DNA from: Diphasiastrum complanatum
Taxonomy: Eukaryota; Streptophyta; Lycopodiopsida; Lycopodiales; Lycopodiaceae
Direction of reading: 5' to 3'
Length of the DNA: 64,000 bases
Assembly (NCBI GenBank): GCA_029204225.1
Contig: CM055097.1
Span: 33,232,804 to 33,296,803 of the forward strand
The stretch's first letter is position 1. Every line of letters begins with the position of its first letter. Shown here piece after piece: positions 11,067-21,900 of this stretch. The notes beneath the pieces are model-generated. The model was not told the DNA's origin and made no database searches. It worked only from the letters and a program-made list of their open reading frames with translations. Made by a program: the position numbers and the translations under genes.

Positions 11067-12264
11067 GGGGCTTTCTTTCATAGAGTCAATCCTCGAGGCT
11101 CGAACCCTAAACCCTATACCTTCATCACTAGCAATGATCAGTATACTTTTGTTGATGTCGATATAGGAAATGTAAAAATGTACGATTATCTAGTTTTCTA
11201 ACATTGTATTGCCAAATGTTATGGTTAAAAGAAAATAGGCTTGTTTTCTTTATTCTGTTCTTGGCTATACACATTTGATTTTCTCAATTAAGTTCCTTCC
11301 AGCTACTTGTCTCTATCTCCAAGTCTCAAGAGCCACCTCGCATTTTGTGGTTATTTTGTCGTTTGAAAATAAAGATGTTTGTCTTTAAGCATTCTTCTTT
11401 CAAGTAGATGAATCATGGGATTCAGTTCCCTTGATAGAAGTCCATTTTGTGCTTTGGTTTTGCCAAAGCTTCTCTCGAACCTTGCGTTGGAGAAGTGAGG
11501 TACCTTATTGCCTCTTTTGCTCCTAGGAGATCTTTTCAATCCATTCTCCACCTATCCAGCAAAGTGAAGCCTCCTTCAAACTACCATTCCTTCACAGTAC
11601 CTTGCATAACCTTGTAGGAGAGCCTATTTGGATTTATCTTTCTAATCTTGATGATACAATGGGTATATAAGCATAGTGCTCCCCTTCTAAAGGAAGGGAA
11701 CTCATTCCCGTCTATAGAAGTTTGTACTTTTACTTTTAGTTCTTCCAGTAGGAAACTTTTGCATCCCATATTGGCAACCATAGAGAGTTGGTTGGAACTG
11801 AAGTTTTGAGGAGAGATCTCCTCATTCCAGCTCCATAGGTGAACTTTTTTGAGTTTATTTTGCAAGCAAAGAGTGCCTTTAAGCCTCCTAGTGTCTTCAC
11901 ACAAATTCCACCAGTAGTTCTCCCAATTCAGAAACTTTTTGTGAGGCATGTTTCATGTGCATGGGAAAGAAGATAATCAACTGCACTAGGCCCCTATTTT
12001 GGTTTTATATGTGTATCCACTTGTACTTTCAAAGAGAGATGAACCATTATAGACTTGTAGGTTGAAGCATTTGCATAGAGTGAGCGTACATTTTCCCATG
12101 AGAGTATTTTTGGCTCATCCTTGGATACCCTAGTCTGACCTATGACACTTTTTCCTCTTCATCAATCTTTTATCAAATGAGGTCTCGTAGCCATGGCTTG
12201 GATGGATGCATCTTATTCAATGGAGAAAAGGATCTTCACTGCAGAGATTTTATATATTGGAAAT
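11063..12264. other. No recognisable gene; unclassified AT-rich sequence
   Basis: Two short open frames on the minus strand (11351-11551 and 11581-11949) have no motif I recognise. They could be decayed retroelement sequence, but I cannot assign them. Confidence 0.5.
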
Positions 12265-12732
12265 TGTGGAACGAGTGTATACCTTATAGATGACCATGTG
12301 GATTGATGACCACATGCATGTGGTACTAGCATGTGTATTCCATGCTTGCCTTGGGTGTGGATGTGCACATACTATGCTTTTGCATGGGACCTAGCTGTTA
12401 TGGGTAAGGGGTCTTTCCATATGCAGTAGACATGCATGGGAGGTTGGCGTGATCAGTTAGTCATCTTCCATGTGGATTCCGTGCATGGATAGGTAGGGTG
12501 GTCTCAATACTCTTTATAAACCCCACCTTTGTCTATGGGAATCATTGAGAGTCTTACGGTGGAATGCTGTCGGATTGGGAAGCCTTCTATCGATCAGTTT
12601 TGCCTACCTCCCCATTGCTCGGGGGCTAGATCCATATTGGTCTAGGGTTTGGTTGGGAAGGTTTGGTCTACTGCATTCTATCTTCTGTCTTTTGACACTC
12701 CAGTTTGGTTTTGATCTCTGTGGGCTTTTTAT
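12265..12732 (+). repeat. Possible 5' LTR of gypsy element H
   Basis: Inferred from position: a TGGTATCAGAG primer-binding-site-like sequence starts at 12733, and a plausible TATA box, CTTTATAAACC, lies at 12513-12522. The start (TGTGGAACG at 12265) is a guess, no second LTR copy is visible, and the end lacks a clear CA. Confidence 0.35.
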
Positions 12733-15700
12733 TGGTATCAGAGTCCTAGAGCCAAACCGTGGGGATGTGTTCTGCAAGCAAGCTCTTGGAATTGGCAGCC
12801 GAGGTGGGCAAGATATTAGTTATCATCTAGGTATGTGGTCTACCTTGTGGTTGTGATAAATTGGTTTGCTTTCACTTGGTAGTGGTTTTCTGTTCATTGG
12901 TGGTTTGCTGGAATGGTTATTATGCATGAGACAATCGACAATTTTCGGTTTTCTGAAAGTGTTGTTCGGTGGCAGATATGGCCGACATGGAAGAACAACT
13001 TTTTGGATGATATGCTGTTGCCTGCACGAAGTGTTGGAAGCCTAGTTTCGTCACCACCTTCTATAGTTGAAGTAATGAGCAAGGCATTGCTCGAAATGCA
13101 TTAGAGCAATAAGCAACAAGATGAGCAAATTAAATTTCTATTGACATGGCTTGAGTCGATGATGTTGACGCATCTCGATTTTCAACTAGAGGTTTTTTCA
13201 GCAGACAAGAAGTTTAAACAACCCGCAGCCATGGAATCTTGGATTAACCGATGGTCAAGTTCTTTTGACTTACGAAACATTCCCGAGGAGAAGAGAATTT
13301 CTTCGGTCCTGATTTATTTGGAAAGGAAAGCAATGTCTTGGTGGTGAGATCTTGAGCCAAAATTGGAGTCATGGGACGAATTTCAAGACGTTTTCCTGAA
13401 AACTTTCATTATGGTGGTTCTTACCAGAATTTTATTGAATTAAAAATGCATTCCACAGATTTGGATACCTATATTTAAGAATTTATGGACCTGTTGACTA
13501 AGGTACTACATTTTCATCGAAAATACGTCGAATGGCAATTTGTGAATGGGTTACCAGTGGATTTTGAAAATGAATGTAAGCGGAACCAATTGAACTCATT
13601 GGAAGATGACTACGAATTGCTTGTGTCTATGATCAGATCGTGGTTGCTTCCCGTAAGCGAGGTCAAGGAAAAAATCCAACAAATTTCTAGCCACGCAAGA
13701 AACCAAAAAGTTATTTGATGAGTTAGATGCTATGGCCTCTCAGAAAAAGAAGCGCGGTAATAAGTTCAAGAAAAAATTGAAGGCATTAGACCGGAATGAG
13801 ATTTTTAAGTAAGAATTATGTTTCAATTACGAAAAGTCGGGACATTTGGTAAAGGAATGTTCCCAAAAGAAGGAATCCTCATCGAACCTTGTGTTCGTCA
13901 ATTTGCCCTCAGGCAGGTTACAAATTAATTTTCTAGGAACTGCTTGTGAATGCCATTTTAGTACATTATCTTTTGGTCCTCGTAATTTGTTTCGGGTTAA
14001 GGGCAAATTATTAGGGAAAGACATTAATGATTCGGGTAGTTCTCATAATTTCATTAATTCTAAACTTGTGTAGATACTCCAGGTGCCCACCAAGGCAAGT
14101 GATCATCATTATGTGGTCAAGTTACCTTTGGGAGCCGATACCGAAGTTTGGGATTTTAAAGTTCCGGGACTGGAACTTGACCTACAATGGCATGTTGAGA
14201 AGATAGATTTTCATGTTTTAAATTTGGGCCAATTCGGACATTATATTAGTTTATGAGTGGTTCTTCGATAGATTAGATATTTTGCAAATCAATTTTAAAA
14301 ATCATAGGATGTATTTTGTGTAGTCGTAAGAAAGTATTCATTTTTTGAGATAATTCGTGTACTCAGTTTCAGATGATTTCATTGGTGGAATTAATAAAGG
14401 AATTTCATAGTTTTGATTGTTATCATCTTGTTTTGAAATCTAGTTTAAATTGTGATGTTTTTGAATCTTCTGATGTGATTGATCGTAAATGTTCTAATAT
14501 TGAAACGAAGTTCATTATGGCTAATGAATTTCAATGTTTTAATGTAGATCATGCACTTGAAGAGAAACAATTATTACTAGATTTAAAACAAGAATTTTGT
14601 GAAGTGTTTCCTAATGAGTTACCTCATGGTTTACCGGTCTCATTATTAGAATCAATTCTAAGTAGTCAACCTATTTTGAGACAACCATACTGATTTAATC
14701 TGAAGGAATGACGCATCTCTGTATTATTTTAAGGATTTTTCGAAAAAAAGAGAAGCTTTATGCTAAAGAATCAAAATGCGATTTCTTTAAGAAAGAATTG
14801 ATTTATCTTGGTCATGTTATATCCTGACAGGGAGTTCAGATTGATCGAGAAAAGATAAAGATGGTTATTGAATGGCCAGTTCCTAAGACCGCACGTGAAC
14901 TCAAATCTTATCTTGGATTCATTGTTTTCTTTCGCAAATTTATTCTTGATTATCCGAAGATAGGTGCACCTCTCACTAGAAAGGAGTAAAAACTTGGAAG
15001 GGCAGGCCAAGTCCATCAATTAAGCGGAATGAGGAATTAGACTTGTGTTTTAACAAAACTCAAGGATCTAATTGTCTCGGCATCCGCCTTTCAGAGCAAA
15101 AAATTATTTGATGGGCAGACTCGTTATACCACTCAAGGAAAAGAACTTTTTGTGGTTGTGCATGCATTAAAGACTTGGAGACACTATTTATATGGAAGTA
15201 TATTTATAGTGTGCCTATATCACCAACCAACGATATATTTTTGCAATCAAAAAGACCTGAGAGGTTGTAAAGCTCAATGGGCTGAGCTAATGCAGGAATT
15301 TGACTTTGATTTCAGAAAGGGATCTTCAAATTAGGTGGCTGATGCCTTGAGTCAAATTGGTGAAGTGAATGAACGTTCATTGACAGAAATCACTATGGAC
15401 TTCTATCTTTCATCATGAGGTCTTTATGCACAAGATCCTCATGTTGGACCTATTTGGCAAAGGGTTATGTTAGGCTCTCAATCTGAAACTGATTTACAAG
15501 ATGATCAGTTGGATGAGAAAGATAGGAAGGTAGTGTATGACTTTTCTTTTCGTAATGGACTTTTGTTCATAAGGGAAAAGTTATGTTTACCCGGACTGGA
15601 TGTTGTTAAGAGAAAAATATTGTGTTAATGTCATGACGCACCTTGTGCTGAACGTCCAGGTATACATCGTACATTAGATTTGGTACGAAGGGATTTCTAT

Positions 15701-16110
15701 TGGCCAAAATCTAAGACCTTTCGTAGAATCTTATGTGTTAAGTTGTGGCCAGTGCTAGTGTAATAAAGCTGAACGCTTGTTGGGGGTATATTGCATCCGT
15801 TGGATACTCCTACCAAGCTGTGGGATAGTATATCAATGGATTTTATAGTTGGTTTACTCCATACGAATAAACAAAATGATGCTATTTGAGTCATAGTTGA
15901 CTGGTTAACAAAATTAGTTATGTTTATTCTAGTAAAAAATACAGTGAAAGCATTTGAATTAGCTCAAATTTTTGTGGAATGTCTATTTAGATTATATGGA
16001 CTGCGATTCAACATTGTGAGTGATCATGATCCAAAGTTCACAAGTTAGTTTTGGACAGCAGTATTTAATAAGTTAGAGACTTCCTTGAGCATGGGTTCAA
16101 CTGATCATCT
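12733..16110 (+). pseudogene. Gypsy H: decayed Ty3/gypsy polyprotein
   Basis: A Ty3/gypsy retrotransposon broken by many stops and frameshifts. From left to right: primer site TGGTATCAGAG (12733); gag-like segments (13141-13347 with ESWINRW, 13485-13718); a damaged zinc knuckle (GHLVKEC near 13840, one Cys changed); protease DSGSSHNFI near 14030; the end of the pre-RT region with ELPHGLP (14640); late RT with WPVPKTARELKSYLGF (near 14870-14930); RNaseH with VVHALKTWRHYLYGS (15150-15200) and a broken VADALSQI; and integrase with SMDFIVGL (15835) and VSDHDPKF (16020). It stops abruptly inside the integrase, where LINE G begins. The RT catalytic centre is missing. It differs in sequence from the gypsy families at 59 and 62 kb. 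Confidence 0.85.
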
Positions 16111-17682
16111 GGATTGAATCATCCGTGATAACATGGTGACCTGGAGCCGGGAGATGCGAGACCAATCTGAGGAAGTGAGACTTGTACACCATGCTTCTGC
16201 CGCGTACAATGCTGTGGGAGTAACCATAGTGTCGAAAAGGCTACACTTACTAGGAGCATCATAGATATGACTCCGGAAACAAAATCTCTCGAGCTGGACA
16301 AGGGAGGAGTGACCCTTCCCAAGACGATCCGATGCTACCTGTCTCATAGTAAAGATAGGTCTAGTGAATAAAACCCCCAAGTAGGTATATGATGAGACAA
16401 TATCCAAGGGCTGGCCATCAAGGAAGATCTCCTGACGCTGCATGAATGCTCTGGAGGTATTGAGGTATTGAAGACCATTACTTTGGTCTTTGATATCTTC
16501 ACTTTCAAGCCCCATCGGGTACAAAAAGTGTGTAGACAGTCTAGAAGTCTTTGGAGTCCCTCTCTGGTAGGTGAGACTAAAACCACATTATCTAAAAATA
16601 TAACAATATAGCAATCAGTATGTCGTCGAGGCTGCAGCCGATACCCCAATCCTGATGGATCAACGTCTCAAGCTCATCTATATATAAACCAAAGAGTGTG
16701 GGTGAAAGAGAGCATCCCTGTTTCACCCCAACAGTACTCCATACTGGATCGGAATGCCTGAAGGGCCTCTAAAACAACCCCAAACTCTCTCGTATAGTGC
16801 CATCACTGCCAGGATAGTGTCTGTGGAGAAACTGAGATCTCTAAGCCTCTGAATGAACAAATGACGTTGAACAGAATCAAAGGCTTTTCGGAAGTCCACA
16901 AAGCAACAATAGACTCGTTCCCGTCGATGATAGATCGCAAAGTGAGGATATGGTCCGTGCTGGAATAGTGTGTCCCGGAAGCCAGCATGACCCAATGCAT
17001 GTAGTCTTTAGATTCTGCCTCTGTACTCACTGCCGACCGTAAGATAGTGCCATAAAGCTTGGTGATAATATGACTGACCATGATAGTGCGGTAATTATCG
17101 GGTTTCATGGGATCACCACTCTTAAGGATAGGATGGATGATATTTGTGCACCAAGTAGAAGGGAATCCATGGATGACGGATTGGTTGAGTTCGGATTCTA
17201 GGTCTTCGATGTCACGAGCACGACGTGTCCTTAGCTTTTGGATGGCGGTAAGAACTATCTCAGTTGTGGACAACGAGAACCTTGAGGGACGAGGAGAGAT
17301 GACAATGGGTGTATCAGTGGGCAGGGTATATAGAGTTGTGGCATAGTCAGTCCAAACTTGGAGATCGGTTAAGGAGGGAAGTGGAGCACGAGGGATAAAG
17401 GCCCGCCAAAAGGCACTCGTGGAAGAGCCGGAAAGGAAGGAAATGAGCTTTTTCCCCTCGTTCATATTATAAGTACGCTTTTTCTTGTGGAGGACACGAC
17501 GGTACAAACGTAGGATATCAGGAAGGAGGGAAGATGATTGACATTGGAAAACCTGTTGATGAAGAGAAGTGCAATCGGAGTCGTACCAGGGTTGTTAGGA
17601 GCACGGGTTTTGTGTACGTGGGAATGAGGTCGAGGGCGATAAGAAGGAAAGGCACGTGTGGCCGCTGTGTGAAGGGCCGTGG
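16111..17682 (-). pseudogene. LINE G: ORF2 fragment truncated at both ends
   Basis: A minus-strand piece of LINE ORF2 of a subfamily distinct from A and B. It starts in the endonuclease-RT linker (SYRPRPHSHVHK, 17680), continues through SAFWRAFIPRAPLPSL and the RT N-terminal region (IIHPILKSGDPMKPDNYRTI), FVDFRKAFDSV (near 16890), a damaged polymerase centre (VVLVSPTREG near 16580, YADD lost), and a thumb region ending SRLQVTMLSRMI at about 16110. There are several frameshifts. Its left edge cuts gypsy H and its right edge meets an LTR at 17683. The linker and RT resemble LINE F. Confidence 0.85.
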
Positions 17683-18040
17683 TGTTATGAGCATGTAACC
17701 AGTGCCGAACCCTAGAGAACACAGGAGGTCAGATACCACAGTCAGGGTCGTGTCCAGCGTACACGACCAACAGGGCAAGACAGTGTGAGTAGTGTGCCCC
17801 GGCACGGTCCATAGCCATGGCGGGCCTAACACAGCCTAGGGACCCTGTCAGCAGGATAGGGCCCCACGTCGGGTCCCGACGTGCAGTCGGCCACGTCAGA
17901 GCCACGTGGCCAACACTTGGCAGTATGCATGCTGCCAGGCCTCACACTGGGCTAGGAGGGGCTTGCTCCACATCAGGGAGTAGGCAAGGCTAGGAGGATC
18001 AGTTAGTGTTTGCCCTACTGTGGTGTTAGGATCTATTACA
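17683..18040 (+). repeat. Gypsy LTR, + orientation, with adjacent primer site
   Basis: A 358-bp sequence beginning TGTTATGAGC and ending TATTACA, followed at 18041 by CTAGTATCAGAGCC, a slightly altered tRNA-iMet primer site. It matches the LTR at 58936-59291 (inverted) and that at 20092-20403 (same orientation), so the family is the chromoviral gypsy of the 59-kb region. Confidence 0.85.
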
Positions 18041-18262
18041 CTAGTATCAGAGCCATCTCCTTCTTTGGGAGTTTAGTAGCAGCAGTAGAGAAAGCTATCA
18101 GAAGGTAGGAAAGACTTCTCAAATTCTCAGAAAAGAATAGAGGAGGAAAATCGCTGTAGGAACAGCTTTCAAATCCTTGAAATTTGCTGGGAATTTACAG
18201 TTACTTGAGGCACAATCCCTTGTACAGTTCTAGCGCTGACAGATCAACTTGCATCCCTGATT
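18041..18262 (+). other. Gypsy leader sequence after the primer site
   Basis: Non-coding sequence following the primer site TATCAGAGCC, presumably the 5' untranslated leader of the gypsy whose LTR precedes it. It ends at ATTGAGAGAG, where a 5'-truncated LINE begins. Confidence 0.5.
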
Positions 18263-18722
18263 GAGAGAGATGTTCTCTTTGAGATCTTCACTTCTGTCAG
18301 ATGATCAGGATGTTGACCGCAGCCAGCCACATATTACACTTTTCTTTCAGAAAAGAGCTAGGGAGGATACCTCGGATAGTGAGATTGACATTCCAGCTCG
18401 TCGACCGAAGCTCCACTGTCTTCCTCGACCATCCAGAGTTCGTCATCAGAGGCCACCATGTGCCTCACACCAGATCACACAGTTTTTCTCTCTCAGTTAG
18501 TGAGTTGTATTCCTCTGCATAGCTGGTGGTTAAGCTATTGCTTTTGTACCCTAACCATAGCTGGAGGTTAAGCTTTGGTTTTTATTTCTAGTTTATCTTT
18601 GTTTTAGTTTTAGCTGATAGCAATAAGTCCGACATGGACACTGCTCCTTTTTGATGTACTTTTTCTCTGTCTTATGTGCCCAAGGGCACTCTATAGAAAT
18701 TAATATATTCTATTCTATTCTA
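18263..18722 (+). pseudogene. LINE E': 5'-truncated LINE 3' end
   Basis: Contains the last about 80 codons of ORF2 (LREMFSLRSSLL, the PIP box QPHITLFF at 18323-18346, a basic ARRPK region, and a second ITQFF near the end), then a 3' UTR with CCCAAGGGCAC and the tail TTAATATATTCTATTCTATTC followed by TCTCTC. It is about 97% identical by eye to LINE E inside the copia LTR at 54.4-54.9 kb. The 5' break lies at a GAGAGA and the 3' end meets the 5' leader of LINE D. Too short to encode anything functional. Confidence 0.85.
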
Positions 18723-18927
18723 TTCTCTCTCTCCAGCGATGGTGTCGGCCTAGCCACCCTCCCCCCTCTCTCTCTTCATCAGGCTTCTCCCCCCCCCCCT
18801 CCCATCTCCATCTCCATCTCCATCTCCTCCCCTTCCCCATGGCTCGGAAAACCAGGGGGAGCCCGTGTGCCCCCCGCCCCCCCCATCCTCTCCTCGCCCC
18901 ACCATCCCCTCTTCTCCCGCTTCCGTC

Positions 18928-19118
18928 ACCCCTCCTCTTGCTCCCTCATCCTCCTCTGTTGCGTGGCAGCAGGCTGCACCCCCCCCTCTTGCACCCTCAT
19001 CCTCCTCTGATGCGCAGCAGCAGGCTACGCCCCCTCCTCTTGTGCCCTCATCCCCCTCTGACACGCAGCAGCAGGCTGCGCCCCCTCCTCTTGCGCCCTC
19101 ATCCTCCTCTGCTGTTTC
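18928..19118 (+). repeat. 51-bp coding minisatellite in LINE D ORF1
   Basis: About 3.7 imperfect copies of a 17-residue unit of the type PPPLAPSSSSDAQQQAT. Period and reading frame are kept, so it expanded as a protein-coding repeat. The opposite strand gives a long acidic frame that is only its shadow. Confidence 0.85.
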
Positions 19119-20028
19119 TGCGCCATGCTCTCCTACTGCTGTGCAGCACTCCCCTACTGTTGAGACCCTCCCTGATGCGCCTTCCATTGCTGCAAGGTCC
19201 GTTATCGACTCCGCATCCGAACAGTAACCTTTACCTCTGATTCTCTTCTGCCTTCATCAACGGACAACCCTCCTACTTTTCCTGCTCCTACAGAACCCCA
19301 TACACCGACCGCCCCTATTACCCCTTTCCTTTCTACAATCGACTATTCTACTTCAAAAGCGTTTGAAAATTTCTTGGCCTATGAACTAAAATTACTCAAA
19401 ACAGAAGTCCAATCCCTGCGGTCAGAAATCACCACCTTGCAGGAAGAGAATAATCGGTTGCGGACAGCAGTCACAGCAGTTGCAGCACATGGTGCCGTTC
19501 CCCCGCCCACAAGTGCCACGGAAACGAAAATTCAGGAACTACATCAAGAGCTGATCCAGCATAAGGAATCAACCAAGAATTCGGCATCACTCTTCAAAGA
19601 AGACAATGAGGGTAAGCTCCCACAGCAAATGTCGAATTTCATCACTGCTACTTTATCGGAAGAAAAATTGCAGGCACAAAAATCCCATAATATTAGAGTT
19701 CGCGGTATTCCGGATACTCAAAATGCTATACAGGAAGCAAATAACTTCTTGAACACCACTTTGGCCCACCACACCAGGGGGATAGATAAAGTTTGGCGTC
19801 CAAAAAGAAAATAATACAATGCTTGTCATTCGCTTTACCATATTGGAAGAACGCAGGTCGATACTCCGTCTTAAACCCAAGCTCAAAGGGACAACACTTT
19901 ATATGGACGATGACTTCACTTTCCTCCAAGTAGAAGAACATCGTCGAGCGTTCCAAGAACCTCGTGAACAGGGCAAGATTGCTATTTATAGAGACGGATA
20001 TGTCAAATTTATTGGTAGTAAACCTTGC

Positions 20029-20072
20029 TAGGGATTTGGGGGCCCCGGGCATGGGAGCATCCCGGGCCCCCC
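20029..20072 (+). promoter_or_regulatory. UAG plus downstream hairpin after LINE D ORF1
   Basis: TGC-TAG-GGATTT, then GGGGGCCCCGGGC, an 8-10-base loop and CCCGGGCCCCC. The arms pair over about 11 bp with one bulged C. Spacer length (six bases) and position match LINEs A, B and C although the sequence differs. Confidence 0.6.
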
Positions 20073-20091
20073 CTTCCATCACCTTCTCCAT

Positions 20092-20403
20092 TGTTATACC
20101 ACAGTCAGGGTCGTGTCCAGCGTACACGACCAACAGGGCAAGACAGTGTGAGTAGTGTGCCCCAGCATGGTCCATAGCCATGGCGGGCTTAACACAGCCT
20201 AGGGACCCTGTCAGCAGGATAGGGCCCCACGTTGGGTCCCGACGTGCAATCGGCCACGTCAGAGCCACGTGGCCGACACTTGGCAGTATGCATGCTACCA
20301 GGCCTCACACTGGGCTAGGAGGGGCTTGCTCCACATCAGGGAGTAGGCAAGGCTGGGAGGATCAGTTAGTGTTTGCCCTATTGTGATGTTAGGATCTATT
20401 ACA
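20092..20403 (+). repeat. Gypsy LTR, + orientation, 5' deletion
   Basis: Same family as 17683-18040, beginning TGTTAT but missing about 48 bp after it, and ending TATTACA. The next sequence is gypsy integrase in the opposite orientation, so this LTR is not the natural partner of what follows. Confidence 0.8.
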
Positions 20404-21900
20404 CTACAATTTAAATAGCCCGTCTACAAACAACCTCGCTAACTCTGGAGCTCTAACGGTTGTTTTGGTCGGATTAAAATGAGCCATTTTGGTCAAACGA
20501 TCAACTGTGACCCATATAGCGTCATTACCCTTTTGGGTTTTAGGCAGGCCTACTATAAAATCCATGGAGATACTCTCCTAGAGAGCATTTGTGAGCCCAA
20601 ATGGCATCACCTTAAACTCATAATGACCATGACGAGTCCTAAAAGCTGTTTTCAGGACATCTTCCGACTTTATACGGACTTGATGATATCCCGATCTGAG
20701 GTCTATTTTACTGAAAAACTTAGCCCCGTCGAGTTGATGAAACAACTCGTCTACCCGAGGCATAGGATACTTATTCTTAATTGCGAGTTTATTGAGGGCT
20801 CTATAACTTACGCAAAGACGCATAGACCCCTCTTTCTTTTTCACCAAAAGGACTGGTGAGGCCTATGGTGAACTACTGGTCTGAATTTGGCCTTTCCCAA
20901 GATAATCTGTTAACTGCCTAGTTATTTCTTCATCCTCTGTTCGGCTATCCCGATACGGAGGTTTAGAAACAGGTGTTGTACCTGGTACTAGGTTTATTAC
21001 ATGATCTACCTCTCTGCTAGGTGGTAAACCATGCGGCAAATCTTCAAGAAAAACTCTAAATTTAGACAATAAAGTTTCTAATCTACTGATGTTCTGTTGT
21101 AAATAACTGGAAATAGAAACTTCAAGAATAAACTGAAAGTCACATAAGAATACCTGATGGTCGTCGTCTTCGATTAGCTGACAGAGCTCTGAACTGCAGA
21201 CCATAGGGCTATTGGGAACACCATGCGTCCCATGCAACTGGATCTCTCGGCCTTTATGCTGAAAGTTGAGGGAGTTCTCCTGATTATTTCTGTGCGATCC
21301 AGGTGCATTATCTGAAAGTTTATTTCATCTTGGTACCCCTGAATACCAAGATTTAGATTACTTACCATAGTTTCCCAAATTTTCTTATCTTCACCCTTAG
21401 CTAATGAAACTATGTACCTATGCTGACTAGGTACTTCTGGAAGTCTGAGTTTTTTAACTAGGGTGTAGTTGATGAAATTATGGGTCATCCCATCATCAAC
21501 CATAACTCTGACTGACTGGTCACCAACTTTCCCATGCATACGTACTAGGCCATACGGCCCAAAGCTGAAGGGTCTCACTAGCATTGCAAAGGTCAGCTGG
21601 CAATAGTGTTCATGGTCTTCATGATACATTTTGATCTCGGAAGCTGCCGAGTCACTGGGGAAACTTACGGTCTGAACAAGATGAACTTGTTTTTTATCTT
21701 TTTTATCTTTCTTAGTGAAAGGCCCCTTGGACACTATCTGACTGTGTGTCCCTTGCCCATGCACACAAAGCACAAACGTTCTTGTTTGGCTTTCTCAAAA
21801 TCTTCTGGTTTTAAGGGCTGTATGAGCGATGGGCGTTTCCGAGGAGCTTCACCTTTTACTTTATCTTCTTTCTTTCGTTTTAAAAATTTCTTTTGAAGAC
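20404..21900 (-). pseudogene. Gypsy fragment: protease, partial RT, partial integrase
   Basis: A minus-strand, internally deleted Ty3/gypsy polyprotein. Reading from the right: the gag end with a degraded zinc knuckle (LCVHGQGTHSQIV, 21770), protease (VMVDDGMTHNFI, 21490), spacer with LPHGLPPSREVDH (21030), and RT with [10 protein letters not shown] and [13 protein letters not shown] up to [10 protein letters not shown] (20578). It then jumps directly to integrase ESISMDFI and its continuation (20404-20575). RT catalytic YxDD and RNaseH are therefore missing. The 170-bp integrase part is almost identical to 60200-60373, so both belong to one family. A one-base break lies near 20860. Confidence 0.88.

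Larger units (their letters stand above)
18733..20088 (+). pseudogene. LINE D: ORF1-only LINE fragment with proline-rich repeat
   Basis: A 5' portion of a LINE following a short CT tract. ORF1 starts at MARKTRG (18839), analogous to MAPKKK in LINE B. It has a Pro/Ser/Gln-rich N-terminal region built of a 51-bp minisatellite, a short break near 19225, then the coiled coil (YELKLLKTEVQSLRSEITTL, 19380), IRVRGIPDTQ (19697), another break near 19813, and the C-terminal domain with KLKGTTLYMDDDF (19882). It ends KPC-TAG at 20029-20031, followed by a GC-rich hairpin. No ORF2 is present: 15-20 bases after the hairpin the sequence changes into a gypsy LTR. Confidence 0.85.

Noticed and set aside
12733-12745. 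TGGTATCAGAG words at 12733, 18045, 47522 and 49120 as possible tRNA genes.
   Set aside because: They are primer-binding sites complementary to the 3' end of tRNA-iMet at retrotransposon leaders; no cloverleaf surrounds them.
18750-19187. Minus-strand glycine/glutamate/alanine-rich frame.
   Set aside because: It is the complement of the 51-bp minisatellite of LINE D ORF1.
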